From assembly GCF_040954645.1 (NCBI RefSeq), contig NC_092807.1, positions 5,229,187 through 5,293,186 of the forward strand: a stretch of DNA of 64,000 nucleotides, given 5' to 3'. Position numbers and translations under genes: made by a program. Shown here piece by piece: positions 1-11,080 of this stretch (position 1 is its first letter; each line of letters starts with the position of its first letter). The notes below the pieces were generated by a model, which was not told the DNA's origin, made no database searches, and saw nothing but the letters and a program-made list of their open reading frames with translations. Origin of the DNA: Diabrotica undecimpunctata (taxonomy: Eukaryota; Arthropoda; Insecta; Coleoptera; Chrysomelidae).

Positions 1-77
1 CCCATTTCTCATAATACTTCGCACTAATGTTTTATAAATCTGTGTTTTTGTCTTCATATTTAGGTGTCTATCCCACC
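1..77 (-). pseudogene. LINE reverse-transcriptase fragment at window edge
   Basis: Read on the minus strand this encodes WWDRHLNMKTKTQIYKT followed by VRSIM, part of the post-RT domain of a non-LTR retrotransposon. It is nearly identical to the same segment of the LINE at 19435-21786. It is cut by the window start and its downstream part is missing after base 77, so it is a short relic. Family assignment is by direct comparison within the window. Confidence 0.75.
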
Positions 78-956
78 AAAAATAGAAGAAAATGACATAC
101 TATATTGTTTCTAAATTCTAGTGGTAAGTATAGTGATGAAATAATAACAATAATACTCAAAGTTTTTCTTAATGAGAAAATGAAAAACATAATATTACCT
201 CACAGTGTAATCAAGAATCCATACTCATAATATCGACTTCTGTCCGTATGTTTATTTGGATTGTATATAATGACTGATAGTATGGCATAATTAGATCTAA
301 ACCAAAGTAAAAGTTATTCTTCAACACCAAATTGTTCTAAATGGTCCGCATATAGTTCAGTGAAAAGTTACACTATTTCGAGCATTGGGTTTGGGGGGAG
401 TGGGGGGAGAAGTCGGTAAATTAGTAGTTTTTTTTAAATTTTTCGCAAATATTTCGAAAATTATGCGCTTTAGCGCGAAGAAGATTCTATGCAAAAATGT
501 TCTACGTATAAAAGTGGAGCTTTCCCATATTTTTGGGCAAATTATAATATCATTACTGGAGAAACTATTTTTTTAGCAGGCTTGTATTTTGTAAATGTAA
601 TTTGCTGTTTCAGTGGCTAGTAGTATGTTAGTGATAAGCCCTTGAATTAACGTTAACCTCACCACCTTCGCAAGGGGCGTTACTTTGTAAGAAAAAAGAG
701 GCTTCCACAGACCTAGGACATATAAACCTATGGTACGGAGAAACCCACTCTGAACTTTTTATGGACAATATCGCATTAATATCTTTCCAACAGTAAATTC
801 CAACAAAATAATTTAAAATACTCAAAATATTTCTTGCATAATAATGATGACTGTTTCGAGTAAACTTATTCATCAGTTCAAGTAAACTTTTTCAGTCCTC
901 TTCAAATACAAAATCCTCTTCTATTCTACATCTTCCTCTATGAACGTTGTGTCCCT
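78..956. other. no gene recognised
   Basis: A+T-rich sequence with a G-rich run near 387-410. Short open frames at 385-576 and 628-873 have no recognisable motif, no match elsewhere in the window and no start context of note. I see no structured repeat here. Confidence 0.5.
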
Positions 957-2110
957 GGTATCATATTCTAGGACTGAGCAATTGCTGCATATGCTTGAGC
1001 AGTTTAGACCACACTTTCTACACTCACAGTTACGGATGCATTAGTCTTTGCAAGTACACACTATGAGGAAAAGTTTTTCCTCGGGAGTTGCAGCATGTAC
1101 TGTTGTAATTAATATCAGGTGTTCGTTAATCTTCTTCTAACCCCACTCGAGCGGATTCTTCTACTTATTCAGCCACTGCTGTACCTGGTAGTAGGTTCTG
1201 AATGAATTCTGGCTGAATACTCTCGAAGTGGGAGGTAGTGGGGCTAACATGTGAAAAGAATATATATTCTGCTTTGCAATAGCCTACTGCACTGGGGTCG
1301 TTAAAGACTAGAGGTTTTCTACGAAGAGCGTCGTTGACTTGCACTTTTCTAGACGGTGTAATTTTTCCCTTCTTGTAGAAAGCTGATACCGTGTCACATC
1401 CTGTAAAGCCGTATTTTGCAAGGAGTACATCCTTCATATTCCCAATTCCTCCTTAAATTCAGCAATAGTGTAGACTTTTTGCTGCTGTTTGTGTTTTATT
1501 GGTACCACAATTTTTAATTTTTTCTTTGATGGTGCGTGGATAAAACTCGTAGGTCCGTGTCATCACCAATAACACAAGATTCGACGTCTTTCTTAGCTTC
1601 ATAAATAACTGTTTAAACTATTAATAAGTCAGCGTCCGCCGATGCTTGATGAACTGTGCAACCACATCCATTTTGACCCAAGGCCCCATTTTGTAGTTAG
1701 CGTTAGCTAAAAATATACTCTGGTTTATATTTACATGGGTTGAGTCTTCAACTTTTACTTCAATGCTAGAATGTTCTGCACCTACGCAGAATACGTTCTT
1801 CTTCATCTTTTTTTATTTCCTTGCTGGTATCCATCAAATACAACAGTCGCTGTTCTGTAATGAGTAAATACGTAGTCTCTGTATTGCTCGTAAATCTGTT
1901 TGAAGTTAGCTGGGAGTAGCTATCAATGATGTATGACATTTTACTTGAATATTAAGTACATGATGATTCTTTTGTGTATTGAATCAAAACAGTAACCATT
2001 GAAGATTTGCTTCCTTTCTTCCAAATTCGTCGAACAAAGATCGAGAATACGCACATAGTTCATATTAAAATACTTCTTCAAGTCTCTTATGACTCCTTAC
2101 TGTGCATACC
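957..2110 (-). pseudogene. GCDT nuclease-like/CXC protein, decayed copy 1
   Basis: Minus-strand pieces in changing frames keep the order of a complete protein: YELCAYSRSLFDE (about 2000-2070), FKQIYEQYRDYV...VVFDGY (1810-1885), ADADLLIV then VIGDDTDL (1545-1640), GCDTVSAFYKKGK (1375-1410), NPLEWG (1150), and a Cys-rich tail CECRKCGLNCSSICSNC (960-1040). The FDG, ADAD, GDDTD and GCD..GK blocks have the order and spacing style of FEN1/XPG/PIN-fold nucleases, where acidic residues bind metal; the tail matches a Tesmin/TSO1-type CXC domain. Several stops and at least two frameshifts make it non-functional. The nuclease assignment is inference from motif order; kinship with the 44919-46000 copy is seen directly. 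Confidence 0.7.
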
Positions 2111-2437
2111 ATCCGACGCAAGAGAGTATTTGGGTTTACACATACCGTGGTGATGTTAATTGTCATCGACCTGGTTATAGAGACTAGCGACTTAACAGCT
2201 TACTTTTTTTTTAAGTGTATCTCATTGAAAGTTTCGTTTTCAATGTCTTTTAAAGCCACGGTTTTGACTTCAAACGCGTTATTACAGTTCTTGATTTTAT
2301 CTCCTATAACCCCTGTTAACAAGGAAGAGAGTTCAGGAGTTATATATTAATACTTTGTACTAATTTTCACTGAAACCTAATTTAAACAGGATGTTAAATA
2401 CCAATTTGGGACACCCTGTACAGTAGAGTGGACCATA

Positions 2438-2602
2438 CAGTGGCGCGCCTAGAATTTTTCTGTTTGGGGGGAGGGGGTTTGGTTTGGCACCGAATTTTTT
2501 TTAATGCTACCTTTATTTTGAGTCCATAAAATTTGTGAGTAACAATGTCGGAATAGTGCCCTGAGGGGGATTAACCCCCAAATCCCCCTGGGTGCACCAC
2601 TG
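2438..2602. mobile_element. hAT-type MITE with perfect 8-bp target duplication
   Basis: A 165-bp non-coding element starts CAGTGGCGCGCC and ends GGTGCACCACTG, giving short inverted ends of the CAGTGG type found in hAT elements. It is flanked on both sides by GGACCATA (2430-2437 and 2603-2610), an exact 8-bp target duplication as expected for hAT. The body has G-run and C-run arms (about 2463-2480, 2565-2590) that can pair. The clean duplication suggests a fairly recent insertion. Confidence 0.85.
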
Positions 2603-2610
2603 GGACCATA

Positions 2611-3769
2611 ATATGTAGAGTGAAATATAATATATCTAATCCAGCTTAAACGCTGACGTGAAGAAGAATACACAGCTAGTTAACATGACTTAAGAGGAGC
2701 ATACAATAATGTTTACGTCAAAAAATATACAAATGTTATTTATCCATTAGAAATAGTATTAAGGAAACAAATGAATTCCAAATGTCCAAATTCTCACATT
2801 TGGAATCCATTATCTATTATATACTAGTTGTAGAGAGTGTTTTTTTATGACAATAATTAATAATTTAATTTTTAAGTGCCTAATAATGATACAATAGAAA
2901 ATATCGTGGATAAATGACTACAAGTTAAGTTCTCTCAATCCATACATTTCGTAACAAAACATAATATGTTTATATTGTCCTTTCCGTCAGTATGAGAATA
3001 TCTAATGAAAATGTTACTGCCACTTTTAAACATAAAGTCAACTTGAAAGTGAAGTTCATTCTAGTGTCAATCTTGTACGATTTTTGCCATCCATTATCGT
3101 TGACACTGAAACCTAAAATGGTCGTGTATTATCATTGGTAAGACTAAGTTGAATATTTGTAATACTAGACAGAACTTGCCGTCTAAGGCGATTTCTTTTG
3201 ATGTGGAATAATTATTTATAGGTATATTATAATATATGTATATCCTTGATAGTACTACATTTACCAGTGGTGGAACATAAAAAGATTTGTTTAAATTTAT
3301 TCGAAAAACCATTAGATTTAATTATTGTTTTAACTGAAACTCGAAATACGTTTGACAAGTAGATATTAACAAAGTATTGATATGGAATGATCTAAAAAAA
3401 ATGCCAATTTGAATAAACCTGGTGAAACTGTGGTCCATATTAAGTAGAATCAATTAACAGAACTTCACATTTCATGTACAAAAACACTCCATTTCTCTTT
3501 CTTGTGTCTATCGGTCTCCTTTTATTAATAATTAAATAAACAAAATTGAATAAAAAAATAACTGCGATATTAATTTAATTCAATTTACCATTTTTAATGG
3601 AAATAAACCACAATCTTACTTAAAAATAGGTATTGCCTAAAATTAAACCAATTTTGTAAATGCCAGACCCAGAGGGCTTACGCATGAGATCAGTAAATAT
3701 CTCTAAAAACTTCCAGAATCCATCTTCTTGCTGCTAGTCAAAATCATCAGTGATAAAATAGTTATCACA
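2611..3769. other. no gene recognised; one small hairpin
   Basis: A+T-rich, with no coding signal I can support. An 11-bp perfect inverted repeat (ATTCCAAATGT at 2775-2785, ACATTTGGAAT at 2796-2806) encloses a 10-nt loop. The open frame at 3094-3312 on the minus strand shows no family motif. Confidence 0.45.
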
Positions 3770-4790
3770 ATTATGATCTCTAAACTGGAGAAAACTCCTA
3801 CCAGGACTTAATCCTACAGACCAATTTCACTCTTCAGTACTCTATGCAAGATCTACGAGAAGATATTTAAGGAAAGATTCGTAGAACACCCAAAGGTACA
3901 TCACATCATACCCAATATTTATTCAATTTCGATTCAGAATCGGTTACTCCACTATAGAAGGAACAACTTTCACTTCTCAGGCAATTTACGAACACATCAG
4001 GCAAGCTATTGGCATCTTTCAAGATGTCCAGAAATCATTCGATCAGGTCTGGCATGCTGGTCTGATCGAAAAACTACACCAAGCCTTAGTGCCGATAACT
4101 TTCCACACCCTTCACTCCTCAAGTCGGAGTCCCACAGCGACTAGCACATATTCTATATACAGTTTACAACAGTGATCTCCTCGTCCCCAACAATATGTCC
4201 AAACAGGGCCCTACTTTCCGCAGGACCTCCATATGATAACGGGAGCAACATCGTGTCCATGTGTGTTCGACAAGCCACAAGTACAGCTTGAAGAGTAACT
4301 CTAAATTCAACAAAAATACAACTAATATTATTTATACATCCCAAACATCCTCGTTCAAGCCTTTGAACAGATCAACCACGTCATCTCGATGAAGAGAGAC
4401 TTGATTTCAGACTGTCATTGTCCTATTTCGGTGTTTAATTCTCAAAAACACCCTAAACAGGGTAAGAAACAAAGCTGACCTCCTAAAAGCATCTAGTAGT
4501 AAATTTGCGAACACTAACCATGTTACTCCCCTTCACACTTATAAAACTGACATCAGGCCAATATTCGAATACAGAGCCAGAATCTACCCACCCCCCAACA
4601 AAAGATAAATGAACCAAAGTATGCTTATCAGTCCGCATTGATACCAATTAGCCAATATCTCCACCATCTAAAATCGGATTGAAACTCTTAACAAAATAAT
4701 ACGTTTTACGAACTACGGAAAGCTCGAGCAACAGAGCAAAGGAGGTTCCATTCCTTCCTTAACTTCTAAACTTAGTAGGCAATGAACTTC
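3770..4790 (+). pseudogene. Jockey-clade LINE reverse transcriptase, heavily decayed
   Basis: Plus-strand fragments in shifting frames spell the RT order of Jockey-like elements: YRPISLFSTLCKIYEKIF (about 3813-3865), a degraded FGFR region, IGIF.DVQ..FDQVWHAGLIEKL (4008-4075, motif A, catalytic Asp in DVQ), TPQVGVPQ (4110-4140), and a thumb piece YKTDIRPIFEYRA (4540-4575). Many stops and frameshifts make it inactive, and there is no YADD block. The endonuclease and 5' half are absent, consistent with 5' truncation. Jockey is inferred from the DVQ..FD.VWH motif. Confidence 0.7.
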
Positions 4791-4933
4791 CTAATAAGTA
4801 CTTTGACACCATCGAGTCAGTCTACAGAGCTTATTTGTAGCAGAATTCTTTTCGGAGCAATAAATGTGAGCTGACGACTTTCCAATCTTAGCTTCTTTCC
4901 ACAAAATTCATCATTGTAACGATTGTTTAAAAA

Positions 4934-5739
4934 TCTAAACTCCCGTAACAAAGAAAGGGAGCAGCTATACTTTGAAGAGGCAAAAGCATAAGCGAGGGTG
5001 TCATAACACGTTCAGTCAGGAACTGAAGGTAAATGACCATAGACAACGATGTGTATTCGGTAAATGGACTCTGGAGCAGTTGGATATGACCTTAATTTTC
5101 ATCGAAAAGTTATCTTAGCCATGTCAAAAAACAGATTTGTCGAATTTGGGAAAGTACCAATCCAGATGAAATCCAAGAGCGTCCATTGCATATGGACACC
5201 AGGGATATATGGCATCAATAGGACACCTAAGGATGACCGCTTAAGACTGATTTATTACACTGTCTCAAGACGAAATAAGGTTTAATTAATATTACGTGTG
5301 TGTAGCACGCCAATGAATAGATTGCAAGCTCCTAATAGATCTAAACTCCCGTAACAAAGAAAGGGAGCAGCTATACTTTGAAGAGGCAAAAGAATAAGCG
5401 AGGGTGTCATAACACGTTCAGTCAGGAACTGAAGGTAAATGACCATAGACAACGATGTGTATTCGGTAAATGGACTCTGGAGCAGTTGGATATGACCTTA
5501 ATTTTCATCGAAAAGTTATCTTAGCCATGTCAAAAAACAGATTTGTCGAATTTGGGAAAGTACCAATCCAGATGAAATCCAAGAGCGTCCATTGCATATG
5601 GACACCAGGGATATGTGGCATCAATAGGACACCTAAGGATGACCGCTTAACACTGATTTATTACACTGTCTCAAGACGAAATAAGGTTTAATTAATATTA
5701 CGTGTGTGTAGCACGCCAATGAATAGATTGCAAGCTCCT
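4934..5739 (+). repeat. tandem duplication, 406-bp unit, about 99% identical
   Basis: Two head-to-tail copies (4934-5339 and 5340-5739) begin TCTAAACTCCCGTAACAAAG and end GCAAGCTCCT. I count three substitutions. Each copy contains the same 73-codon open frame starting MDSGAVGYDLNFHRKVILAM (5064-5285 and 5470-5691). Two of the three differences fall in that frame and both change the amino acid (Tyr/Cys and Arg/Thr), so there is no sign of purifying selection. No homolog is recognised. The near identity argues for recent duplication or an assembly duplication. Confidence 0.85.
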
Positions 5740-6640
5740 TTTTTGTCAGAAAGGAGTTTCCATGATCATGTCGATAATTGCTAGGATTATTACAATAAAT
5801 TCAAAAGTATGTTAACAGTGAATGACAGCACAAGCCATTAGGTTTTGTTAGGTGTCTCGAAGGTATTTAATATACATTTGTCGTTCAGAACTGGCCCATA
5901 AGGCATACCAACGTTTTGAATTATGGATTTCATTATCGGAATAAGAAAGGTCTATAAAAAGAGAAGAGTTATTGTCAGATGGTCGATATTACGGTCGTTA
6001 TTTCAACCGGAAATGTGTCTTCCAGATTTATTTCTCACTGGGGCAATGTAATTAGGTAGGTGTGTTGTTTATTTATTAGGGTGGATGGGATAGATTGAAT
6101 GATAAAAGAACTGAAATGTTTTTTGCGTAATTCTCTGTATTTAGATACACTAAACTTTCTTTCTTTCTTCCGGAAAGTTCGGCACGTGAAGCATGCTAAA
6201 TTATCAAATATTTTCGAGTGCAAAATGAATGCCAGAAAAAGTAGTGTTATAACGTATTAAATTTGTAACTTCTCCAAAGGTTGCCACGTTATTATATAAT
6301 TATTCATTCCTCTTCGACAGAATTCTCGATCTTTCACAAAGTGTATCAGTGTTCTAAGCCTGCTTCCTACTAGTTTTGTTCACTACATATGGGTACATAC
6401 GTTAGGAACAGCGAAAAAAGAAGGAACAACAGAAGTCAGGGGCGTCATGGAGGCGATGAGTCTAATACATATAAAGATATGACGATAACAGATACAACCA
6501 CACAGTGTTACAGCCTGTAAACTGTACTCCATCAATTGTGGAACTCTTTGAAAAGCTAAATGAACGCTGCCTACCAATCAAAATAATCAGACAGAGTATA
6601 CCCCTCCAGCACTGTCCGCCGGCAATAAGTTGTTATTTGA
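5740..6640. other. no gene recognised
   Basis: Sequence of ordinary composition. Open frames at 6035-6223 and 6383-6577 (minus) carry no motif. I see no inverted repeat or microsatellite of note. Confidence 0.45.
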
Positions 6641-6778
6641 ATAAGTTTTCGGAAATCGTTTTCCGAAGTGGAAATTGAAACGTCAATAAACTTACTTTAA
6701 CCTTCAATTATTGTGGCTTATTCCCGTGAAAATAGTAATTTTTTTAAAAAGCCACAAGAAAATAGCTCAGAACAATAT
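6641..6778 (+). repeat. hammerhead-like fold-back repeat, single arm
   Basis: Contains a helix CGTTTTCC/GGAAATTG closed by GAAG, followed by GAAACGTCAATAAA and then TTGTGGCTTATTCCC. The same block recurs at 44190-44335 and, more diverged, at 47940-48245 and at the extreme window end. Stem bases differ between copies but pairing is kept. Here only one arm is present, and it abuts the mariner at 6779. Ribozyme ancestry is inferred from the stem-GAAAC layout. Confidence 0.5.
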
Positions 6779-7426
6779 ATAGAGTGGTTCTTTTTCGAAT
6801 CGACAATGTGATAGATAAGAAAAATCGCTGGAAATAACTTTTAAGTTTCTGGGTTAACCGCTAGGGGGCGTAACCTGTGAAGAAAAATTTGAAAACCAGT
6901 TTTTTGGGAAATACCCCCAATTATACCAAGTGTTAAATAAGTAAACTAGAAAGAAGCCTAAATTCCGCACAAAGTTGTGCAAGTACTTTTTTTTTTATTT
7001 TTCAAATAAAGGGTGGCGGAGAGTGGGAAAGTATTTGTGGATAAATACATATAACTTTGATTTGGATCAAACGATTTTAACAATATTAGTGTCATTAGAA
7101 AGAGTGTAAATGATTTAATTTACATCTACTATAAAACAATTGCATTTAGTTTTAATTGTCATTGGTAGAGGGTACTTTCGAATAGAACAAATTAAAATTT
7201 GTTTTTCTTTAAAATGTTTAAAAGAAACACCTATTTATTGTAAATTATAATGGAACTGGATTAAATTCCTAACAGAATGGCGCAAACCGCATGTTGATAG
7301 CTTTTGTCGAACTCGAGATATGAATAAGAACGCATAAACATAAGTAAGTATAGTATTGACCCACTTTTTATTATAACTTAAAATTAAATATGTGAAAGAT
7401 CATACAAATATCTCGATCATTAAAAC

Positions 7427-8562
7427 TTAATGTCCAATTAAATGTTCAAATTGTTTTCCATCGTTGTCCACACAAAGATGTAATCTTTCGCGCGTAAACA
7501 TAACAGCTGCTTCAATCTCAGCTGTTGATATACTATTTATTGCGTTTATAATGCGCTGTTTTATGTCGTCTAGCGTGGTTGGTCGAGTTTGGTACACTAA
7601 GTCCTTCAATCTTCTCCCCAGATAAAAGTCCAGACATGTTAAGTCTGGAGATCTAGCTGGCCATGAAAATATACTTCCCCTTAAAATCCATTTATTTGGA
7701 TAACTTGCATACAAATAATCTCGAACTTGCCTGGAAAAAAACAGGCAACTGATTTTCCAGAAAATCCAAATATGTTTCGCCATTTAAAGTTCTATCAAAG
7801 ACATATGGACCTACGATCTTTCCATCAACTATACCACACCAAACATTAAGACTCCATCTACCTTGAAACTGCACCTCATATATCCAGTGCGGATTTTCTT
7901 CAGCCCAATAATGCATATTATGCAGATTCACACCACCTGCACTATTAAACGTAGATTCGTCTATCCAAACAATATTTGACATGGTATGCGGTTGTTCTAC
8001 TAGCACACCTAACATCAAATTGCAGTTATCCAACCTTGCATCAAAATCTCTCTCATGTAAAGCTTGGTGGAGAACTACATGATATGGATGCAGTCTAAAA
8101 AACAGAACAACAAATATTGGTGAAAAAGAAACCACTATATTTACTAAAACTCAAAAAATCTTGAAAAATCCACAATTGTTTTACAAGATAAATCGTGCAT
8201 AAGTATTTTTAAGAAACGGATAAGAGGATAAAAGCGCCGTGTTGCCGTTTTTATCGGAATATTAAAATAACAGTTGAATCTAAAGTTTAAAGGGAATTCC
8301 AAGTTTCTGACCCAAACGTTCACTTTATAATATGAAAAACCAACCTGTGATGTTTTAAAATCCTTAGAACAGTAGTTTTGGGTATGCTTAATTCTATAGA
8401 GATTTGCCGACGACTTATATGTGGATCCTGTTAAATTAAAGCAAGAACATTGATTGAATTATCTTCGGTCATACTTCGGTCAGTTTCTCTTAATCTTCTT
8501 GCCTTTCTTTCAAATACTTATTTGCCATAATGTCTCCTGTCAGGATATCTTACAGAATATAT
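7427..8562 (-). pseudogene. mariner-type (WPARSPD, DUF4817-like) transposase, spliced, inactive
   Basis: A cut-and-paste transposase. From the 5' side: a helix-turn-helix region (RYPDRRHYGK..., then PHISRRQISIELSIPKTTVLRILKHH), an intron (8095-8344), then HPYHVVLHQALHERDF, VWIDESTFNS (first catalytic Asp, about 7960), WCGIVDGKIVGPYVFD, and after a frameshift RQVRDYLYASYPNKWI and WPARSPDLTCLDF (third Asp, about 7655). The segment that should carry the second Asp (the Q-Q-D-G-A block before RQVRDYL) is deleted between 'LPVFF' and 'RQVRDYL'. With two stops in the N-terminal part and a frameshift near 7740, it cannot be active. Confidence 0.85.
8095..8344 (-). other. intron inside the mariner transposase
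   Basis: On the minus strand the exon ends CATCACAG, then GTTGGTTT; 250 bases later a pyrimidine-rich tract TTCTGTTTTTTAG is followed by ACTGCATCC. Removing it joins ...LKHH-R-LHPYHVV in one frame (phase 2), exactly the uninterrupted sequence seen in the related mariner at 52593-52997 (...HKLLKLEKWHPYK). GT and AG are both intact. Confidence 0.75.
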
Positions 8563-9573
8563 ATACCTGAGGCAATAGCGGCATTTTGGTGACATTCGAA
8601 ATAAACTCCAATCATATCATACAATTCTGCATTTGATATACTCATCACGAATTATTAGTACTGATAATTAATTACTAATATTGCCAATATTAATATCTAT
8701 TGAAAAAAGTGCAATCTTCAATTTGACTTATAATATAACACTTCTTAACAATGTTTTGACTGCTGCCAATAAATAAACAATATGAACTCCCCGTAAAATT
8801 CATTGTCGTAGCCTACTTAGTTTCGAAAAAACTATTTTTAATCATATGAAATAACAATGGTCAAAATAGGTATCAAAATTAAGATTCTTCTGCTATAAAA
8901 TTTTTTTTTAATTTAATTTATAATACAGGGTGAGTCAATACTATACTTACTTATGTTCACGCGTTTTTATTCATATCTCCAGTTCGACAAAAGCTATTAA
9001 CATGCGGTTTGCGCCGTTTTGTTAGGAATTTAATCCAGTTCCATTATAATTTACAATAAATAGGTGTTTCCATTAAACATTTTGAAAAAAAAAACAAATT
9101 TTAATTTTTTCTATTCGAAAGTACCCTCTACCTATGACAATAATTAAAACTAAATGCAATTATTTTATAGTAGATGTAAATTAATTTATCTACATTCTTT
9201 CTAATGACACTAATTTGGTTAAAATCGGTTGATCCAAACCAAAGTTATAGGTATTTATCCACAAATACTTTCCCACTCTCCCCCACACTTTATTTAAAAA
9301 AATAAAAAAATGTACTAGAACATCATTGTGCAGAATTTAGGCCTCTTTCTAGTTTACTTATTTAACACTTAGTATAATTGGGCATATTTCCGAAAAAACT
9401 GGTTTTCAAAGTTTTTTTACAGGTTACGCCCACTAGCGGTTAACCCAGAAACTTGAAAGTTATTTTAAACGATTTCTCTTGGCCACTACTACTAAGGAAT
9501 TTTTTCTCCTAAAGTTATAACATGAATAGTTTCTGATATATAGCCGAGAGATAGGCTTATTGGACCACCTGGT

Positions 9574-10407
9574 ACAGCAATTCTTTTATACAAAGTCCAA
9601 CGATAATGTCTATTTTGGAGATTGTACAGTAAAGGGATACAATGGTAGAAGTGGACAAGATTTTCCGTACAATGCTAGTATTTTCCAATTTCGGACATTG
9701 CTCGTAACATATATACTTTTAAATAGAAACTTCCACTGTTACTTTTGAAACCTACAGTATCTTCTTTATGCAACACACTAGTAAAAGTAAGATGCACAGT
9801 GGAAACTAGACATTATTTTAATCTTTGTTTTTTCTCCAAGTGTTATTTTTAGCAAGATTGATATCGTTTTCAGTTCCGAACCCCCTGTATAAACACAATT
9901 TTGGAATTGCTTTGCACGCATTAGAGTGCGAGTACGTAAACATAATATCGATAATGGCAATGAGTGCTGCTGTGTCAGGTTACAAAGTACATACTCTATG
10001 CCCTGTTTTTGCCCCCCGTGACTTTCATTGACGATGACACAACGTCAGTGAGGCGATATTTTCATAACACTTAATAGCAGCCATTTAAATATATGTAGAT
10101 AATTTTTATTGCTCAACATTTTATCAACATTATTTTTAATAGATATTTTTTTTAATCTGGTTATAATTTATATGGAATTGTTAAACGAATAGCTTTACAA
10201 AATATAGTTCAGTGTAAAAAATCTGAATTTTAACATACTTTTATGAAATTATTGGTAATGAAAACAAATTAAAAGTTTTCTTCTCTTTCTTCACTTCAAT
10301 TATTAGGCTTCAAACCTGTTCCGTCCTCAGTCTTGCCATCTTTTTCTTCTTCTTATTTAATTTTCCATTAAAAGCCATACCTTACGTATTTTACTCTAAT
10401 ATGGAAT
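9574..10407. other. no gene recognised
   Basis: A+T-rich spacer between the mariner and a LINE cluster. Short frames at 9560-9748, 9778-9960 and 9825-10031 have no motif. Confidence 0.4.
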
Positions 10408-10558
10408 TGGAATATGGAATATCTGATATGGAGGAATAGCGAAAGATATGGGTTGCTTCAATTAATTCTAGAAGAAAAAGTAGAAGGAAATAGGAGACCA
10501 GGAAGACGAATAATTTCGTGGCTGAAATTGACTACTTACTTAGTTCAACACAAGCATG
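10408..10558 (+). pseudogene. LINE 3'-terminal domain fragment
   Basis: Encodes RNSERYGLLQLILEEKVEG then RPGRRIISWLK, the C-terminal tail of the LINE family also present at 63010-63265 (RNSERYGLLQLILQGKVEG on the minus strand) and 54089-54552. It breaks off at 'gttcaacacaa', where the relatives continue TWFNTTTTNLF. Only about 50 codons survive. Confidence 0.75.
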
Positions 10559-10648
10559 ATTTTCTTTATTGTGGATTTAACGTAGTATCCCACTGCTTCA
10601 AATGTTGCTTCGTCTAAACAGTTTTTTAAATGTTCGTATAATTGATTA
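10559..10648 (-). pseudogene. inverted LINE linker fragment (possible 5' inversion)
   Basis: On the minus strand NINQLYEHLKNCLDEATFEA resembles the endonuclease-RT linker of LINEs, compare IEEIYEHIKASIKQAAFKAL at 21200-21751. It sits in opposite orientation directly upstream of the plus-strand LINE that starts at about 10656 with RT sequence. This is the arrangement made by twin priming, when the 5' part of a LINE integrates inverted. Same-family origin is inferred; the segment normally precedes the RT start seen next door. Confidence 0.55.
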
Positions 10649-11080
10649 ATATTTTTAGGGATAGACGGGAGGGAAAAGGAAACGCCAACGATTCTTGAAG
10701 TTAAAAAAATAACCAGAAACAAATCACCCGGAATAGATAATCTCCCAGCTGAACTATATAAAGAAGGTGGCCATTTTACCATATTGCAGCAGCTTATAAA
10801 AGAAATATGGACACAGAAATCCCTCCCCAATGATTGGAATATTGGAATATTTTGCACCATACACAAAAAAAGAGATACCTTTGAATGCTCTAACCACAGA
10901 GGATATACGCTTGTAAATGCAGCGTATAAAATATTTTCCACAGTACCATGTCACCGTATGGCACCATATGTAGAAAGGATAATAGGAAAATACCAGTCTC
11001 GTTTCAGAGGTGGTAAATCGTCAATTCATCAGATTACCACCCGGAAACAAATTTTGGAAAAAACACTGGAATATGTCATT

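Larger units (their letters stand above)
6779..9573 (-). mobile_element. mariner-like element with inverted repeats of about 530 bp
   Basis: Bases 6816-7366 are matched in inverted orientation by 8930-9470. Landmarks in both arms include 'gtttctgggttaaccgctag', the (G/C)TGGGAAAGTATTTGTGGATAAATAC block and 'aatggaactggattaaattc'. The outermost ends (GTGGTTC near 6787, GTGGTCC near 9566) are approximate. A second symmetric boundary lies inside, at 'gggt(g/c)a(g/c)tcaatactatac' next to 7366 and 8934, so the arms could also be two inverted copies of a smaller element. The transposase lies between the arms on the minus strand. Confidence 0.75.

Noticed and set aside
385..576. 63-codon plus-strand frame with Gly-rich start
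   Set aside because: G-run composition creates the start, there is no motif or homolog in the window, and it is chance length for this region.
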